Positions 12,070 through 24,171 of a stretch of DNA of 64,000 nucleotides are shown in pieces. Both the position numbers and the translations under genes were made by a program. Origin of the DNA: Tetrahymena thermophila SB210 (taxonomy: Eukaryota; Ciliophora; Oligohymenophorea; Hymenostomatida; Tetrahymenidae); NCBI RefSeq assembly GCF_000189635.1, contig NW_002476554.1, forward strand, positions 468,314-532,313, given 5' to 3'. A model generated the notes under the pieces. That model searched no databases, was not told the origin of the DNA, and was given only the letters and a program-made list of their open reading frames with translations. How positions within the stretch are numbered: the first letter of the stretch is position 1; the number at the start of each line of letters is the position of its first letter.

Positions 12070-15000
12070 ATGGGGTAGAATTGTTGCTCATAGTGTAATA
12101 CTAAGGTAGCTGAATAGTTCACTTTAGAATGTGACGAAGGTACTGATTAGTAATAACTAGAGGCAGTTAAGGCTTAGTTTAAGTTTATAAATACAAATTA
12201 GATTCCTATTTTGCTGCAATCACAATTATTCAAAAGTGAATTTGTTAGGGAAATAAATGCTCACCAAAAGCTCAACAAAATTGCTTACTTATAAAATGTG
12301 AAAATATAGTCGATTATAAACGATCCTCTAGGGTTATATTTGGAGCAGTAGTTTTGCTTTGAAATGAATCGATACTAACTAAATGTCCCTATTCTCTCTG
12401 TCAATTTGATTACTGATTGGTAGAAGATGAAGAATATTGTTCAGTAGAGATTATAATTTGATCGTTGTCTACTTAACGTAATGCTGCAAGAATTTTAGGG
12501 CAATAAATTTATTCAGCCATTGAATGACAGGATATTCAACTAATTCTGTTCAATTCAAATTCTGTAAGAGCTTTTTGTTTCAATTGATGAAATGCTCAAT
12601 CAGTCTCAATAAAATTTATTTCCTCACAATTAAAATCAAAATTTTGATAAAAACAATAAAGTTAAATAATATGACTAAGCCGTAGCAAATTTAAACATAG
12701 ATCAATTATAGTTTAGCAAGTACGCGAATGAAGAGTTTATTTACATTCCCATTATTAATTTAACATTTAGAGAGCTTTCTTAAAATGCTATAAATACGCA
12801 ATTTATAGATTGCAGAAACATCTCTTTAACAGGATATAGCAATATAGAGTTTGTCTTAAAAGCTACTCAAATGATGTAAATGTGTATCTCCGTTTTAAAA
12901 CATTAGCAATAAGCAAGTCCTTCACTAAATATAAACCCTTCCGTGCACAAAGATATAAGCAACTATTAAATATATGTATTAGTTTTGCATAAAACTTAAG
13001 TTTAAATACAAAATATGCAAATAATAAAAACAAGAAACATAGAAATAAATAAATATCTTTTATGTGATTAGTAAGCACTAATACTTAAATAATAAATTTA
13101 TTTTTAATAAGATCAGTTAGCTTTTCTTCTCAGTGAGCCAGTATAATAGTAGTTTTCAAGCTAGTTTTTAGATGAGTTGTTAATGTATAAGGTGTTAAAT
13201 AAAAACACAATCAACTATGTTGATAAATATGTATTCAATTTAAGAAAAACTATTTTCGAACAATTGACAAAAATTTATATATAGTCTTGTAAAGATATCC
13301 AAAAACCGTAGCTTTTTGAAGATTATTTGACAAATAGCTTGATATATTTCCTTAAAAGGAGTCAAGAAAGCATTCTATAATAATTAAATGATAATATAAG
13401 CAATCACTAAGATAAAAACAGCTTTAGTAAGATAGTAATTACAACAAAAAATGGTAACTTAAAACCACAAGACATAATAAACATGAGTGAATACGCTGAT
13501 TTTGTCTTCAGCACTTGTTCAAGCATAATATTTGATGAATATTTCAGTAAATTTTACTTTTAAATTTTACAAGATCAAGACAATTAGCAGATAAAGTAGA
13601 CAACAACAACAAATATATTCAGCATAATAGAAAAAATCGTTTACAGTTTAAATAAAATTAAGCAATCTAATAAATAAAATAATTATACGATTGAATCTGA
13701 AAATTTCTATACAGAGGCTATTTAAGAAAATAATAAAATATTTAGTAATGGTTAAAGAAAAGAAACAGATATTTAAAATAATAACAAAAATAATAAATTA
13801 AGTTATAATGGAGCTATCAATTAGCAAAGAGATTCAAATTTTTTATAAAATGCTTAAAATTAATTTAAATAAAAATTAAATTAACTAAATAAAAGTGATT
13901 AATATCATGAACCGTAAAATTTTTACTCTCCTGTTTATCAAGAAAGGTTTGTAAAGTAAAACTATACTCCAATATAAGAAACTCCACTAACTACGGATCA
14001 AATCATAAACAGTCTACCTATTTCTCCTTCAAACTTGCATGAAAAAAAAGAAGGAAATTTTACACCAAAATAACATTTTTAAGGATAATAATAGCAAATT
14101 TAGCACATTTAACAAATTGATAACAATCAAAATTCACCTCTTAAAAATAAAAATATTTTCAAATTAAATATTAACAAAAAAAATAACTTTATTGATAGCA
14201 ATAATTATAATAATATAAATTAATACTTATAGAATAGAGCAAATCCTGATAATTATAAAAATAACGCATCAGGTAATAATAGCACTATAAACGAAAAAAT
14301 AAATTAAACAGCAAATAACGAAAATAATAAATTTATTAAATAAAATGATAGAAAAGATATAATTTAACAATAAAATAATCATATAAACTTTAGAAATGGA
14401 AATAGCCATATCTATAACAGCCCTCAAAAAAACGGAATTAATACAAATCAAATTGAAAAGAGTAATGATAATATAATTTTAAATAATCCAAGCAAAAAGA
14501 GTTTAGATAGATAAAATTATGTAAATAAAAGTAACTTAAGATATAAAGATGATACTTAGAGAGAAAGTGATGTCTAAAGTTTAGAATAAAATCAAAAAGT
14601 GAAGAATGTTAATTTTAATTTATCAAACTCGAAAGTCAGCTAGAATAATGAAAATAACAACAATAATTAATTTTAAGGTTCACTTCGAAAATTAAACGAA
14701 AATAATGAATAAGAAAGTAATGGCGGTTATGATTCACCAACTTTTCTTTCAAGTAAAAATATAAACAGCTCATTTAATGTTTTTGATTAATAAGACATAT
14801 AACAAAATATTAGAAATTCTCACAAAAAATAAGTTAATGAGAATAATGTTGCTTTCTAAGAGAGGACTAGTTATTTACATTCTGTAAACTCCATGCATTT
14901 ATCCAAATTGGATTTATTTCAAAAAACAGAAATTTACAACAAAAAATTAGATTTGTATTTGGGGTGTATATTTGGTTCATTTTTAGGAGATTCTATGGGA

Positions 15001-16298
15001 TTGTTCATCAGATACAAAAAATAATTTTCCATCAAAGAAATCTAACAATCAATCAATATGGAATATCAGCCGAGCATCATTTTGCCTAACCCTGCACAAC
15101 TTTCAGAAATATCTGAATTATCTCTTGAAATTGGGTAAAAAAATAATATTTATTCGATTAATTTTTTCATTAATTTATCATTCTTTTTTTTAATTTAAAA
15201 ATTAATAGTTTTTAATACGTTTTATTCAAATTTATTAAAAAAATTCTTTCTTTTCTTATTTAATAAAAATGAAAAAAAATGGTTAAAAGCTTTGCTTGGT
15301 TTTACATTTAAAAATTCTATCAATTTAATAAAGAGATTATTATTTAAAGCATTATTTTTTTTTGGATAAAATGTAAGTTTATTAATATAATTTTAATTAT
15401 AAAAAGGTATGGACTTAGCTGTAAATACGGAGTTTTTGATTAAAAGGAAATTGCTATGAATTTGATTGAGTGGGTTAATTCAAGACCTCCATTTAATATT
15501 GATAATAAATAGTTTTATAAAGTACTTAGACAAGTTTCTAATTTATAAGATGATATCAAACCAGAGGAACTATACAAATAAATATAACAGAAATTTTTGT
15601 TTGATTAAAATGAAGATAATTAAGTAGAAGTTTTAGCTAGAGTTTGCTTTTTAGCAGTATTTACCAGTGCTGTTATGGATGAAGATATGATCAAAATTAT
15701 AAAAAGTTTAGTTTTGATGTTTACCCATCCATCAGATTAGCTGCTGACAAACGCTTGTCTTGCTATTTGTTATTGCATTAAATAAATAATAAACTCAAAC
15801 CTAGATAGAAAAAGTATATTCGAAAAAACTATGAAGTTCTGCCTCACTCATATCATGGATAGCTAAATTATTGAAATACTCTAACATTCTACAAATCCTA
15901 TTATGAAGGTATTTGATCATCTTACTATTTAGTAATAGCCTCTTCAGTTCGCTGTTTACATGGCATTTTATTTTTTCTACCATAACTTTGGATTTGAAAG
16001 TTCTCTTTAAAATATTTTCTCATATGGAGGGTAAATTAAATTAAATTAAATTAATTAAAATTTTATTTATTAAATTCTTATAATTATTAAAAGTGATAGT
16101 TGTTTATTTGGTTCAATTGTTGGCTGTTTAATAGGCGCAATTATCGGTTTTGGAAATCTTCCACAAACTCAATTATAAAAAATGATGAATTTCAACCCTG
16201 AAAATGTTAAATTTTTCTTAAGGCCTGAGAGATACAGTCCTAAGAATGGGTATAACATTGCAAAAGAAATCTTAGAATTTTATTTTTCAAAGGAATGA
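12070..16298 (+). CDS. Q/N-rich protein with degenerate C-terminal ADP-ribosylglycohydrolase (DraG-like) domain
   Basis: Three exons: 12070-15134, 15407-16030, 16094-16298; phases add up to 1297 codons ending in TGA. The N-terminus is MGQNCC, a typical N-myristoylation plus palmitoylation signal (inference), suggesting membrane attachment. Residues 1 to about 950 are mostly Gln/Asn-rich with no domain I recognise. From about residue 955 the protein matches the ADP-ribosylglycohydrolase fold: GCIFGSFLGDSMG (first glycine-rich helix), FTHPSDQLLTNACLAIC (the T-H segment), and YGGDSCLFGSIVGCLIGA (C-terminal GGD helix). Active members carry TDDT near the first segment and GGDTD near the end, which bind two Mg2+; here the first is replaced by SEISEL-like sequence and the second is GGDSC. 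It is therefore probably a non-catalytic ADP-ribose-binding or scaffold protein. The family call is fairly firm, the role is not. Confidence 0.8.
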
Positions 16299-16904
16299 GT
16301 TTGAATTTCGTCTAGATTAAGTTAATAAAGCAATAAAAATGATTTTGAATAAGTTTCAAACCAATAATAAAATATGTTTAAAATTTAAAATAACAATCAT
16401 AAAAAATAAATTTAAATAATTTATCTTAAAGAATTTTTTCAAAATATTTAAGCAAACTAATTAATTAATTTGCTCATTAATTTCTTGAAAAATAAATAAA
16501 TAAATACTAAATTGAGAAAAATAAATGAATTTGAGTTTTGAAATGGTTAATTAATAAATTTTAAATAACAAATATTAAATGAAGGCTTATAAATCTTATA
16601 TATAAAAATAAACTTATTTTTCTTTTAATTAATTAAATTACTTAATTGAATTCTATCAATAATTATTTGTTTTAGTTTTTATAACTCTTTGAATGTTTTG
16701 TTTGTTTGTATAATTTACTTAACTAATTAATTTAATTACTTAGTTATTGATTGAGGCTAGATAGATAGTTAGTTAGTTAATGTTTTTAATTTAATTTATT
16801 AGCTAATTAATAGCTAAATAGTAAATAACTATATTTATTTATTATTTACTTGATAATTTTGTGTTTGTTTTGGTTGTTTTTATTTTAAATTAGACAAAGC
16901 GAGC
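16299..16904. other. Convergent intergenic spacer
   Basis: Lies between the stop of the plus-strand DraG-like gene and the stop of the minus-strand NEMF gene. It is A/T-rich with TTAATTAA-type repeats. I see no gene; it must contain both 3' ends. Confidence 0.5.
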
Positions 16905-19900
16905 TCATTTCTTTTCTTGAGCAGCATCTTTTGTTTTTCTAGCTTGCTTTTTGGCTTGTTTTTCTTTGTCTTTGATCTTTTGCAATCCTTTTTAATTAAT
17001 TAAATAAATTACATTTAATTTAAAACTAATTCAAATTAATTGATAAATTTTATTACCCGCACCTGCAAGTTTCACGTTACCAATAATACAATTGATAATT
17101 TCTTACTCAGTCATATTCTTTAAACACTTTTTCTCTTATTGATTAGTATCTTTAGAGCTCTAAAAGAAGTGAACAATAGATTTAGCAGCTTTTGATAATA
17201 ATTATTATCATCTTTATTAATATACATAAAAGTAATAAATTTTTACCTTTTCCTTTCTTAAGAGTACCTGGAACAAGTTTAATTTTGTACTTACTGTTAA
17301 GAATAGATATAGTATTATAAGGAGCACACATTAATAAAGTAGATGAGTATGTTTCTATTTTTTTAATATATTAAATTAATATATTTAATAAATTAATATA
17401 AAATCTTGAATTTAAGACAAATTTAAAATTATTTTTTAAAATCTGATACAAAAAAATTAATTATAAGCTTAAAATTAAATCTAAATTGTTTTTATCTTAT
17501 GCAAATTTGAAATATTACAATAAATATAATAAAATTTTATAGAAAGAAATTAATACCTTCAGGATATGTAAATGTTGCTAATCTAGAAAGCTCTTACAAC
17601 TCACTGTCGATGATTTCATCTTTAACATCTTCATCTATCTTGTTTTATTCGTTAGCTTTTTGCTCAGCAAGTTCATCATCTTCTTCGTTATCTCCATCTT
17701 CTGGGTTACTTAATTCATCTTCATTTTCTTTTTCTTAGCTTGGTTTAGCATCTTTAACTGATTCTTCCTCAGCAGGTTTTTCTTAGCTGGGCTCTTCTGC
17801 TTGGTCTTTATTTAGATCTACAGCAGATAATTATTCAGTGATTTTGCTGGGAATTTAGTTAAGTGATAAATCTTCACAAGCTTCAACTTCAATTGAGCCC
17901 TTAGAAATTTAATCGTCGGCTTTTTTAGGAACACCACAGGGAATTTCAAGTTCTTCTTCGTCCTCAATTTATTATTGCTTTTAGTTCTTACTATCTTTAT
18001 CTTTGTTGTTTTTTCCCTTGTTATCTTTATCTTTTGTGTTGTTCTTTTTCGAGAAGGCTTAGTCTTCTTTAATTTTAACGTCTTTCATCTACTTAGCACC
18101 AATCAAATGCATTCTAAGTTATCTTTCTTCTTCATCTTGATCTGCATACTTTTCTTGCATTTTTTTAATTTTATTTTTTTTCCCTCTTGGGACTGGTTTA
18201 TTATTGTTTTATTTTTCATCTTCTTTGTCAGATTCACTTGAAGAGTCATTCTTTTTGTTATCTTTTTTCTTAGCATCTTTTTGATCTTTAGATTTCTTAC
18301 CATCATTGCCATTTTTAGATTAGCTTTTATCATCTTTTTATTGTTATTTATTTTTTTATTTAGCTTATTAAATTTCTTTCTAGATTTATTGTGCATTCTT
18401 TGGTTTAGGCTAAGGAGGTACATTTAATCTAATCATTGTAACTTCTTCATCAATAACGCTAGTAGAAGCCTTTTGAAGAAGGATAGGAACTTATTCTATT
18501 TTGTTTTGTTATTGTTGTTGAGCAAATGGATCCTCGTTTACAATAGAAACTCCTTGATCTGATTATTATGACTCTAATTGCATATTAGGTCTAATTTCAA
18601 AATTAGTTTCATCGAAATCATTCTAGTTATCAATTTAAACTCCACTAACTGTTGTAGTGTTGTCATCTTTATCCTTTCTTCTTCTATCATTTAAATGTTT
18701 CTCAACAAATTAGTCATCTAACTTGTAAAGAAGAGTGCAACCCATTTCCATTCTAGCAGGGTATATGAAATTCTTTTTTCCTCTAATCATAAAACTACCA
18801 GAAGGCAAATATTCACCTTTATTTTAAATATAAATGAGAAATTCAATCAAAAAATTAAAAATTAAAGAGCTTTTTCAAAAAAATAATTACCAGTTTCTGC
18901 TCTTTTCGATACTTAATGATCATATACCCACCAAGCTGAAGCAATAATTTTTGCTTCCCAAGCCTTTGAACGACAGATAGTAGCTATAGCTGCTTCTTCA
19001 ATAGTTTATTAAGAGACGGGGATGTCTTTAAAAGGATTCTTAATAATTGTACTGGCAGCACCATGGAAATCAGCATGCATATAAATATCTCCCTTTAATT
19101 AGAATAAAATTTTTAAGCAAAAAAAGTAAATTAATAAATTTAAACTTGAAAAAATAAATGATTAAAATGATTTTAAGTTAAATATTTCCTAATAATTTTA
19201 TTATAATTGTATTATCTACCTTTCTCATGTATTTTTTGACAATAATTTCGTTTTATTGCATATCTCTACCTGAAATAACAAGATAATTTTCACTTGAAAT
19301 AAACCAGTAGAACTTTTCAAACCAGTATTGCTTTCTTGTATTTACAACGTTATTCTTTAACTTAAGCTTTATAGTTTTTAAATAACCAATTAAACAACTT
19401 TATTTTAGAATTTAAATTTTACATTTTCTATTTCTTTTAATGCAGTTTTTTCAGCTTACTTCAAAGCTAACTTTGAGGCGTCAAGAGTTTTTTTTTCTTT
19501 GACTATGTTTTTCTTTTTGTTTTCGTAATAATTCCTAGCATTCTAGTGAGCAGAATAAGCAATATCAATAGCAACAACAGTATATTCTTCCATATCATCA
19601 CATGGATCTCCCAACAAAACACTGATTTCGTTGTTTTCAAAATCTAAACTGTGAATCAAATATGCCATAGGATCGCCGTTTTTCTTACCTTCGTTGATCA
19701 TCTTAGTAATTTTGTCCCAAGACTCTCCACTTGACTTTAAAGTCTTAATGATCTTTATTAAATAAACAAAATTGAATAATTCTGATTTATAGAAAAAAAG
19801 AATAATTAATTTACATTGATGATTGCGTCTACATAATCAATATTCATTTCAATTAATTAAGCTTTAACAACATACTCTTCCTATTCATTTTTAAGTTTTT

Positions 19901-22158
19901 GAATTCTATTCAATTAATCATTTTTTATATTTTCATATTTTTTCCATGCAATAGATTCAACATCATTTTATTCTTCTTGGATCTTTTATGCCATAACTTA
20001 AAAGTATTTATCGACACTTGCATTAAAAGAGTTATTTTCAATGAACTTTTTGCCTTCGTGACAGGTTAAATACAAAGGAGAGAAATCGAAATACTTTTCT
20101 TTTTCTTCTTCTTTCTTTTCTTCTTTAGCTTTTTCAGTAGGAATTTCATCATTGTTTTAAGCTCCTTCTATTTATTGCTATTCCTATTTATTTGGTCTAT
20201 GCTTTACCTCCTTTTTATCTGAAACGATCAAGTAGCCCTAATGCACAGTCTTTTAGAAGTCGAGGATAAGGTCCTTGCATTTATCTGCCATTTGCTTAAT
20301 AATTGCAACATCTGCAACAGTAACTTTTTAATTTGGGTTTAATCCATTAGAAGAAATAATATGATCAATAACAGGATTATGCAAAGAGGGAACAATCTTG
20401 AAGACTATTTCCCTTAGCTTATAGCCTTTAGTAGCTTTAGCAGCATTATTTTCTATTAATTATAAAAATTTTTAATTTTCATTAATCCTTCATTCATTCG
20501 TTAATAAAATAATTTAATTATAAAAAAATTTCTTTAAAATTTATTAAATTCTTTCTATTCTATTTTACTTTTTATTTTTACAATTAATTTTTATACTATT
20601 TTACTATTTTTAAAATTAATTTTTATTCTATTTTACTATTTTAAAAATTAATTTTTATTCTATTTTACTATTTTTAAAACTATTTAATTTTGAGCTAAAA
20701 ATAAAATATTTTTATTATTTTAAGTGAATTTAAATTAAGTTAAAATACTTTTAATAATTATTAATTTAATTAGAAATAAAACACTTTTAATTTTTTCAAA
20801 TTAAAATTAATTAATTATTTTTACTTTTTCCGTCTTTCTTTTACTTATCTTGATCTTTTTAATTATTTTTGCCATCTTTTGTTTCTTTTTTTTGTTTGTT
20901 TTTCTTTTTTTTGTCAGCTTCATCTTCATCTTTTTCTTCTTCCTCTTTATCGTTATTTTTTTATTTTTTATCTTCGTTTTTTTCTTCCTACTCATTATTT
21001 TCTTCTTAATTCTCCTTTTGCTTGATAAGTTCTTCTATGATAGATTCTGAAGTATCGAATTTTTCCAAATATAAATTTGCTGCTTATTCAAATGGATACC
21101 TTTCTCCTATTGCAGTCCTATTAATTTGATTTGTATAAAAAGTATTTAGCAAATAAGATTAAATTTTGTTTTATTTGATATTAAATATTCCTCAGTTCTA
21201 TTTATATATTGGCCTTTAAATCAATAGGCAAATTTGCCTTTTTTGAAATTTTAAATTTGTAAAGATATTTATTGATTGTATTCATATGTTTATTTATCTA
21301 AACTGAATTTTTAAACTAAGTAGCAAATGATCTCAAAATAATAACACAAATAATGCAATTAATTACTTAATGGTTTCAGTGAATTGATGCTATCTCATCA
21401 GTAAAATGATATTAAAGTCTTTGTCTGTTAAAATGATGTTACCCTGTATTTTTTGATTACAAAAAGGTCTTAGAATGATTTAGCACTCAAAAATAATAAT
21501 TATTGGTTATTTACACTAGAATACATTTCGAGAATGATATGATTTGTTGATTCACCACTACCAAAAGTGAGAATAATAACTCTTTCAACTCCTATTTGCT
21601 TAATGTCTTCTAATCTCTTAGATCTTAAATACTTTCTGAACTAATTTCATTAATAATTTTTTTGTGAAATCAATCAATAATATTAAATTAAATAACAAAG
21701 TACCTTCATTGTAAATCCTGAAGGCATCTTACTTTTCTCTTGCTATATGTCTGTAGTGTGGAAACGAATACCTTTATTTTATAATATATTTTTTTAATTT
21801 CATTGAATGTCTTAAAATAGTTTTCTATAGGGATTATTTTTTAGGCGCAATTTTTTACCATTTTCAATTAATAAGAACTCCTTGGTTTCTCCTCTGGCTA
21901 GCTTGAAGAGATAGGTCTTTTGATTGATGTCATAAATATTAGAAACTCTATTTTATATTCAATATAAAAAATATTTAGTTTATCTTTGCAAAAAAAAAGG
22001 TTTCAGCTTGAAATATTCTTTGTCTGCTGTCTGAATCTATAAAATCATATTAATCTATTTTTATTTTACCTGAGACCAATTAGCTTTTACTTTAATTCAG
22101 TGACTAATGCAGTGATATCCAATGACGTTAAACGAACTTTTGTTTTTTCTCCTGACAT
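16905..22158 (-). CDS. NEMF/Rqc2/Caliban-type ribosome quality control protein (NFACT family)
   Basis: Fourteen exons (high to low): 22158-22070, 21947-21859, 21771-21704, 21640-21515, 21443-21367, 21117-20825, 20452-19815, 19752-19423, 19366-19220, 19092-18891, 18816-17557, 17354-17247, 17188-17057, 16987-16905. Total 1213 codons plus TGA, all phases consistent. The N-terminal NFACT-N domain is clear ([37 protein letters not shown]), then a helix-hairpin/coiled-coil region, the NFACT-R domain ([34 protein letters not shown]), and the C-terminal NFACT-C domain ([30 protein letters not shown]). This protein binds stalled 60S subunits with Listerin and elongates nascent chains with C-terminal tails. 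It is longer than animal NEMF (about 1076 residues) because of Lys/Glu/Gln-rich insertions in exons 6 and 11. The D-R pair needed for tailing in relatives reads E-R here (residues about 101-102). Confidence 0.95.
20548..20686. repeat. 32-base tandem repeat in a NEMF intron
   Basis: About three and a half copies of a unit containing AATTAATTTTTATTCTATTT followed by TACTATTTTTAA, spaced 32 bases apart (20582, 20614, 20646). It lies wholly inside the intron between the exons ending at 20825 and starting at 20452 and does not touch coding sequence. Confidence 0.8.
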
Positions 22159-22510
22159 TTAATTAATATTGATTTCCTTTGCTTAATAAAACTTGCTTGC
22201 TTTTATGCTAAATTTTCAACAATATTCCCTTGTCTATCTATTTGTTACACGCTTATTTACTAGTGTATTGCTTGCTTATTTGTTTTTTTCTTAACTTAGC
22301 TGATTAATTAAATTATCTAATAATTAGTTAGTTTGTTAATTTGTTTGTTTTTTTGCTTGTTTGCTTATTAATAATTAATTATTTAATTAGTTTCTACTTT
22401 GATTTTATAATTGATATTTAATTAATTAATTTTTGATAAATTTCTGAATTTTTCGAGTAATTTTTTATTTTCTGCAAACAAAAAGATAAAGTATCTAGAA
22501 GAATTCAATT
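22159..22510. other. NEMF upstream region
   Basis: T-rich spacer directly upstream of the NEMF start codon. No gene or clear regulatory motif is visible; presumably it holds the NEMF promoter and the 3' end of the LRR fragment. Confidence 0.45.
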
Positions 22511-23243
22511 TCACATAAATTTTTTATTTTTTATAATTTATTCTTTCTTTTTCATTTTGTTAAATACACATGTTTGTTTGATTGAATTAATGATAAAAAA
22601 CTTAGTTAAATAAGAGAATGTATGTATAAATGAATATATTAATATTTTATAAAGTTAAGACCCATCATAATAATATAGTTATTCAAGTTTCTAAATATCT
22701 ATTTAATTTTATCTAAGTTACTTGCTATCCTTTTTAGCTTAAAAAACAGATTTATTTCTTATAAATTTTTGAGGCATAAGAATATAAATAGATAGATAGA
22801 TTTAATTTATCTTATATTGATTTGATAAGCTAGACCTTTAATATTTTTATACATTTACCAAAAGAATTTTTATAAGTTAGTAAGCTCAATGACCAGAATT
22901 TTCTTTACCTAATCTTTGGATTTTAAAGTGAAATAGATAAATTAGAAAGACTCTACTCATTTAATAGTTTCGAAAGCTGTATTAAATCGGCTACTTTTTG
23001 AATATATTGAGAAAACCTAGAAATATTTTTTACATTTAATTGGATTAATCATTTTGAGATTATTATTCTATAATAAAAGCTTTTTAAGCTCAATTAAACG
23101 AATTGAAGATGATATTAAAGCATGACCTTTAAAAAAATAAAATACTTTTATTTTACACAAGAAGATATTTAGATTGATGGATACAAATTATTTAATTAGA
23201 TTTTAATAATTTTTTGAGGAAAAGTATTTTTTAATTTTTGATG
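22511..23243 (-). CDS. Leucine-rich-repeat gene, multi-exon fragment (5' end unresolved)
   Basis: Four consecutive open segments join in phase on the minus strand: 23243-23157, 23126-23034, 22993-22909 and 22835-22511 (ending in TGA), each with GT donor and AG acceptor. The second and third encode a canonical short LRR pattern: RLIELKKLLLQNNNLKMINP followed by IKLADLIQLSKLLNEQ. The pattern differs from the RNI-type repeats of the 4-10 kb gene. The last segment is Lys/Gln-rich and low in complexity, so the true end may be earlier. I found no start codon; further upstream exons may lie above 23243. It sits between the NEMF start and the 3' end of the trehalose gene, same strand as both. It may be a small real gene or a decaying one. 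Confidence 0.45.
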
Positions 23244-24171
23244 CTAAGTTTGTTTTTGAAGAAAGTTTTTATTAAAAAAATTATTTTCAAAGCTTGTTTT
23301 TCTTTTTGTTATTTCAATCATTTATTTTCAAATAAATTTACATGAAAAATATTTTATTAACTTTTATCGTTGGTAGATTTATTTTCTTTTATTTAATTAT
23401 AAATGAATGATATTTTTAATAATGATTAAACCTCACAAAAATAATTGTTATAATATAAAAATATTCTTTTAAATATAATGAATGATAATTTAGATTTAGA
23501 ACTTAATGAGATTTATTATTATCAGACACACATAAATTTACATTGAAATAAAATGATTGTTTGGTTGATAGTTTTATTTATTTATTTATTTAGAAATAAT
23601 ATTAATATATTATATAGTTTTTAATTAATAATAATTTTACATTAAAGTAATATGATCAAATTGTTAATAATTAATTCATTTTTTATTTATTTATTTAGTT
23701 AGTTAGATAGATAGTTTTTTTAGATTTGATGATTTACTTTTACTTGAAATAATTACTTTTTTATATTTTTTTTTACTGTTTGATTATGAAGAAGAACTTG
23801 CTCTGAGTAAGTGTATAAGTGTATAAGTATATGTATGTGTGCATGTATTTATATTTTTATATGTATGTGTTTGTATGTGAATATGTATATATACATGCGT
23901 ATGAGTTTTTGTGTCTTCTTATTAAAAATGTTTTGAAAAATAATCACAAAAATTAAATTACCACATTTATACGCTTTAAATAGTTGGTACAGGTAGGCAG
24001 GTTCAGTATGATCTTAAATATTTGCTAGCTGCATGATATAATAAACGCATTTATTTATTAATTAATTTATTACAAGGTTGATTGATTTATTCTCTTTCAA
24101 TTTAGTAATTATTTTTGTGTGTGTAGTTTTAAAATATTAATATAAGTTAATACAATTCAACTAATGTTCTT
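23244..24171. other. AT-rich intergenic region with TG/TA-rich microsatellite-like tract
   Basis: No convincing gene. At about 23805-23910 there is an imperfect alternating tract of TGTA, TATG and TATA units (for example GTATGTGTGCATG), unlike the homopolymer style of the surrounding DNA. Any missing 5' exons of the LRR fragment would be here. Confidence 0.5.

Noticed and set aside
18103..18423. Lys-rich ORF on the minus strand and hydrophobic ORF opposite it
   Set aside because: Both are out-of-frame readings of the long, highly charged exon 11 of the NEMF gene.
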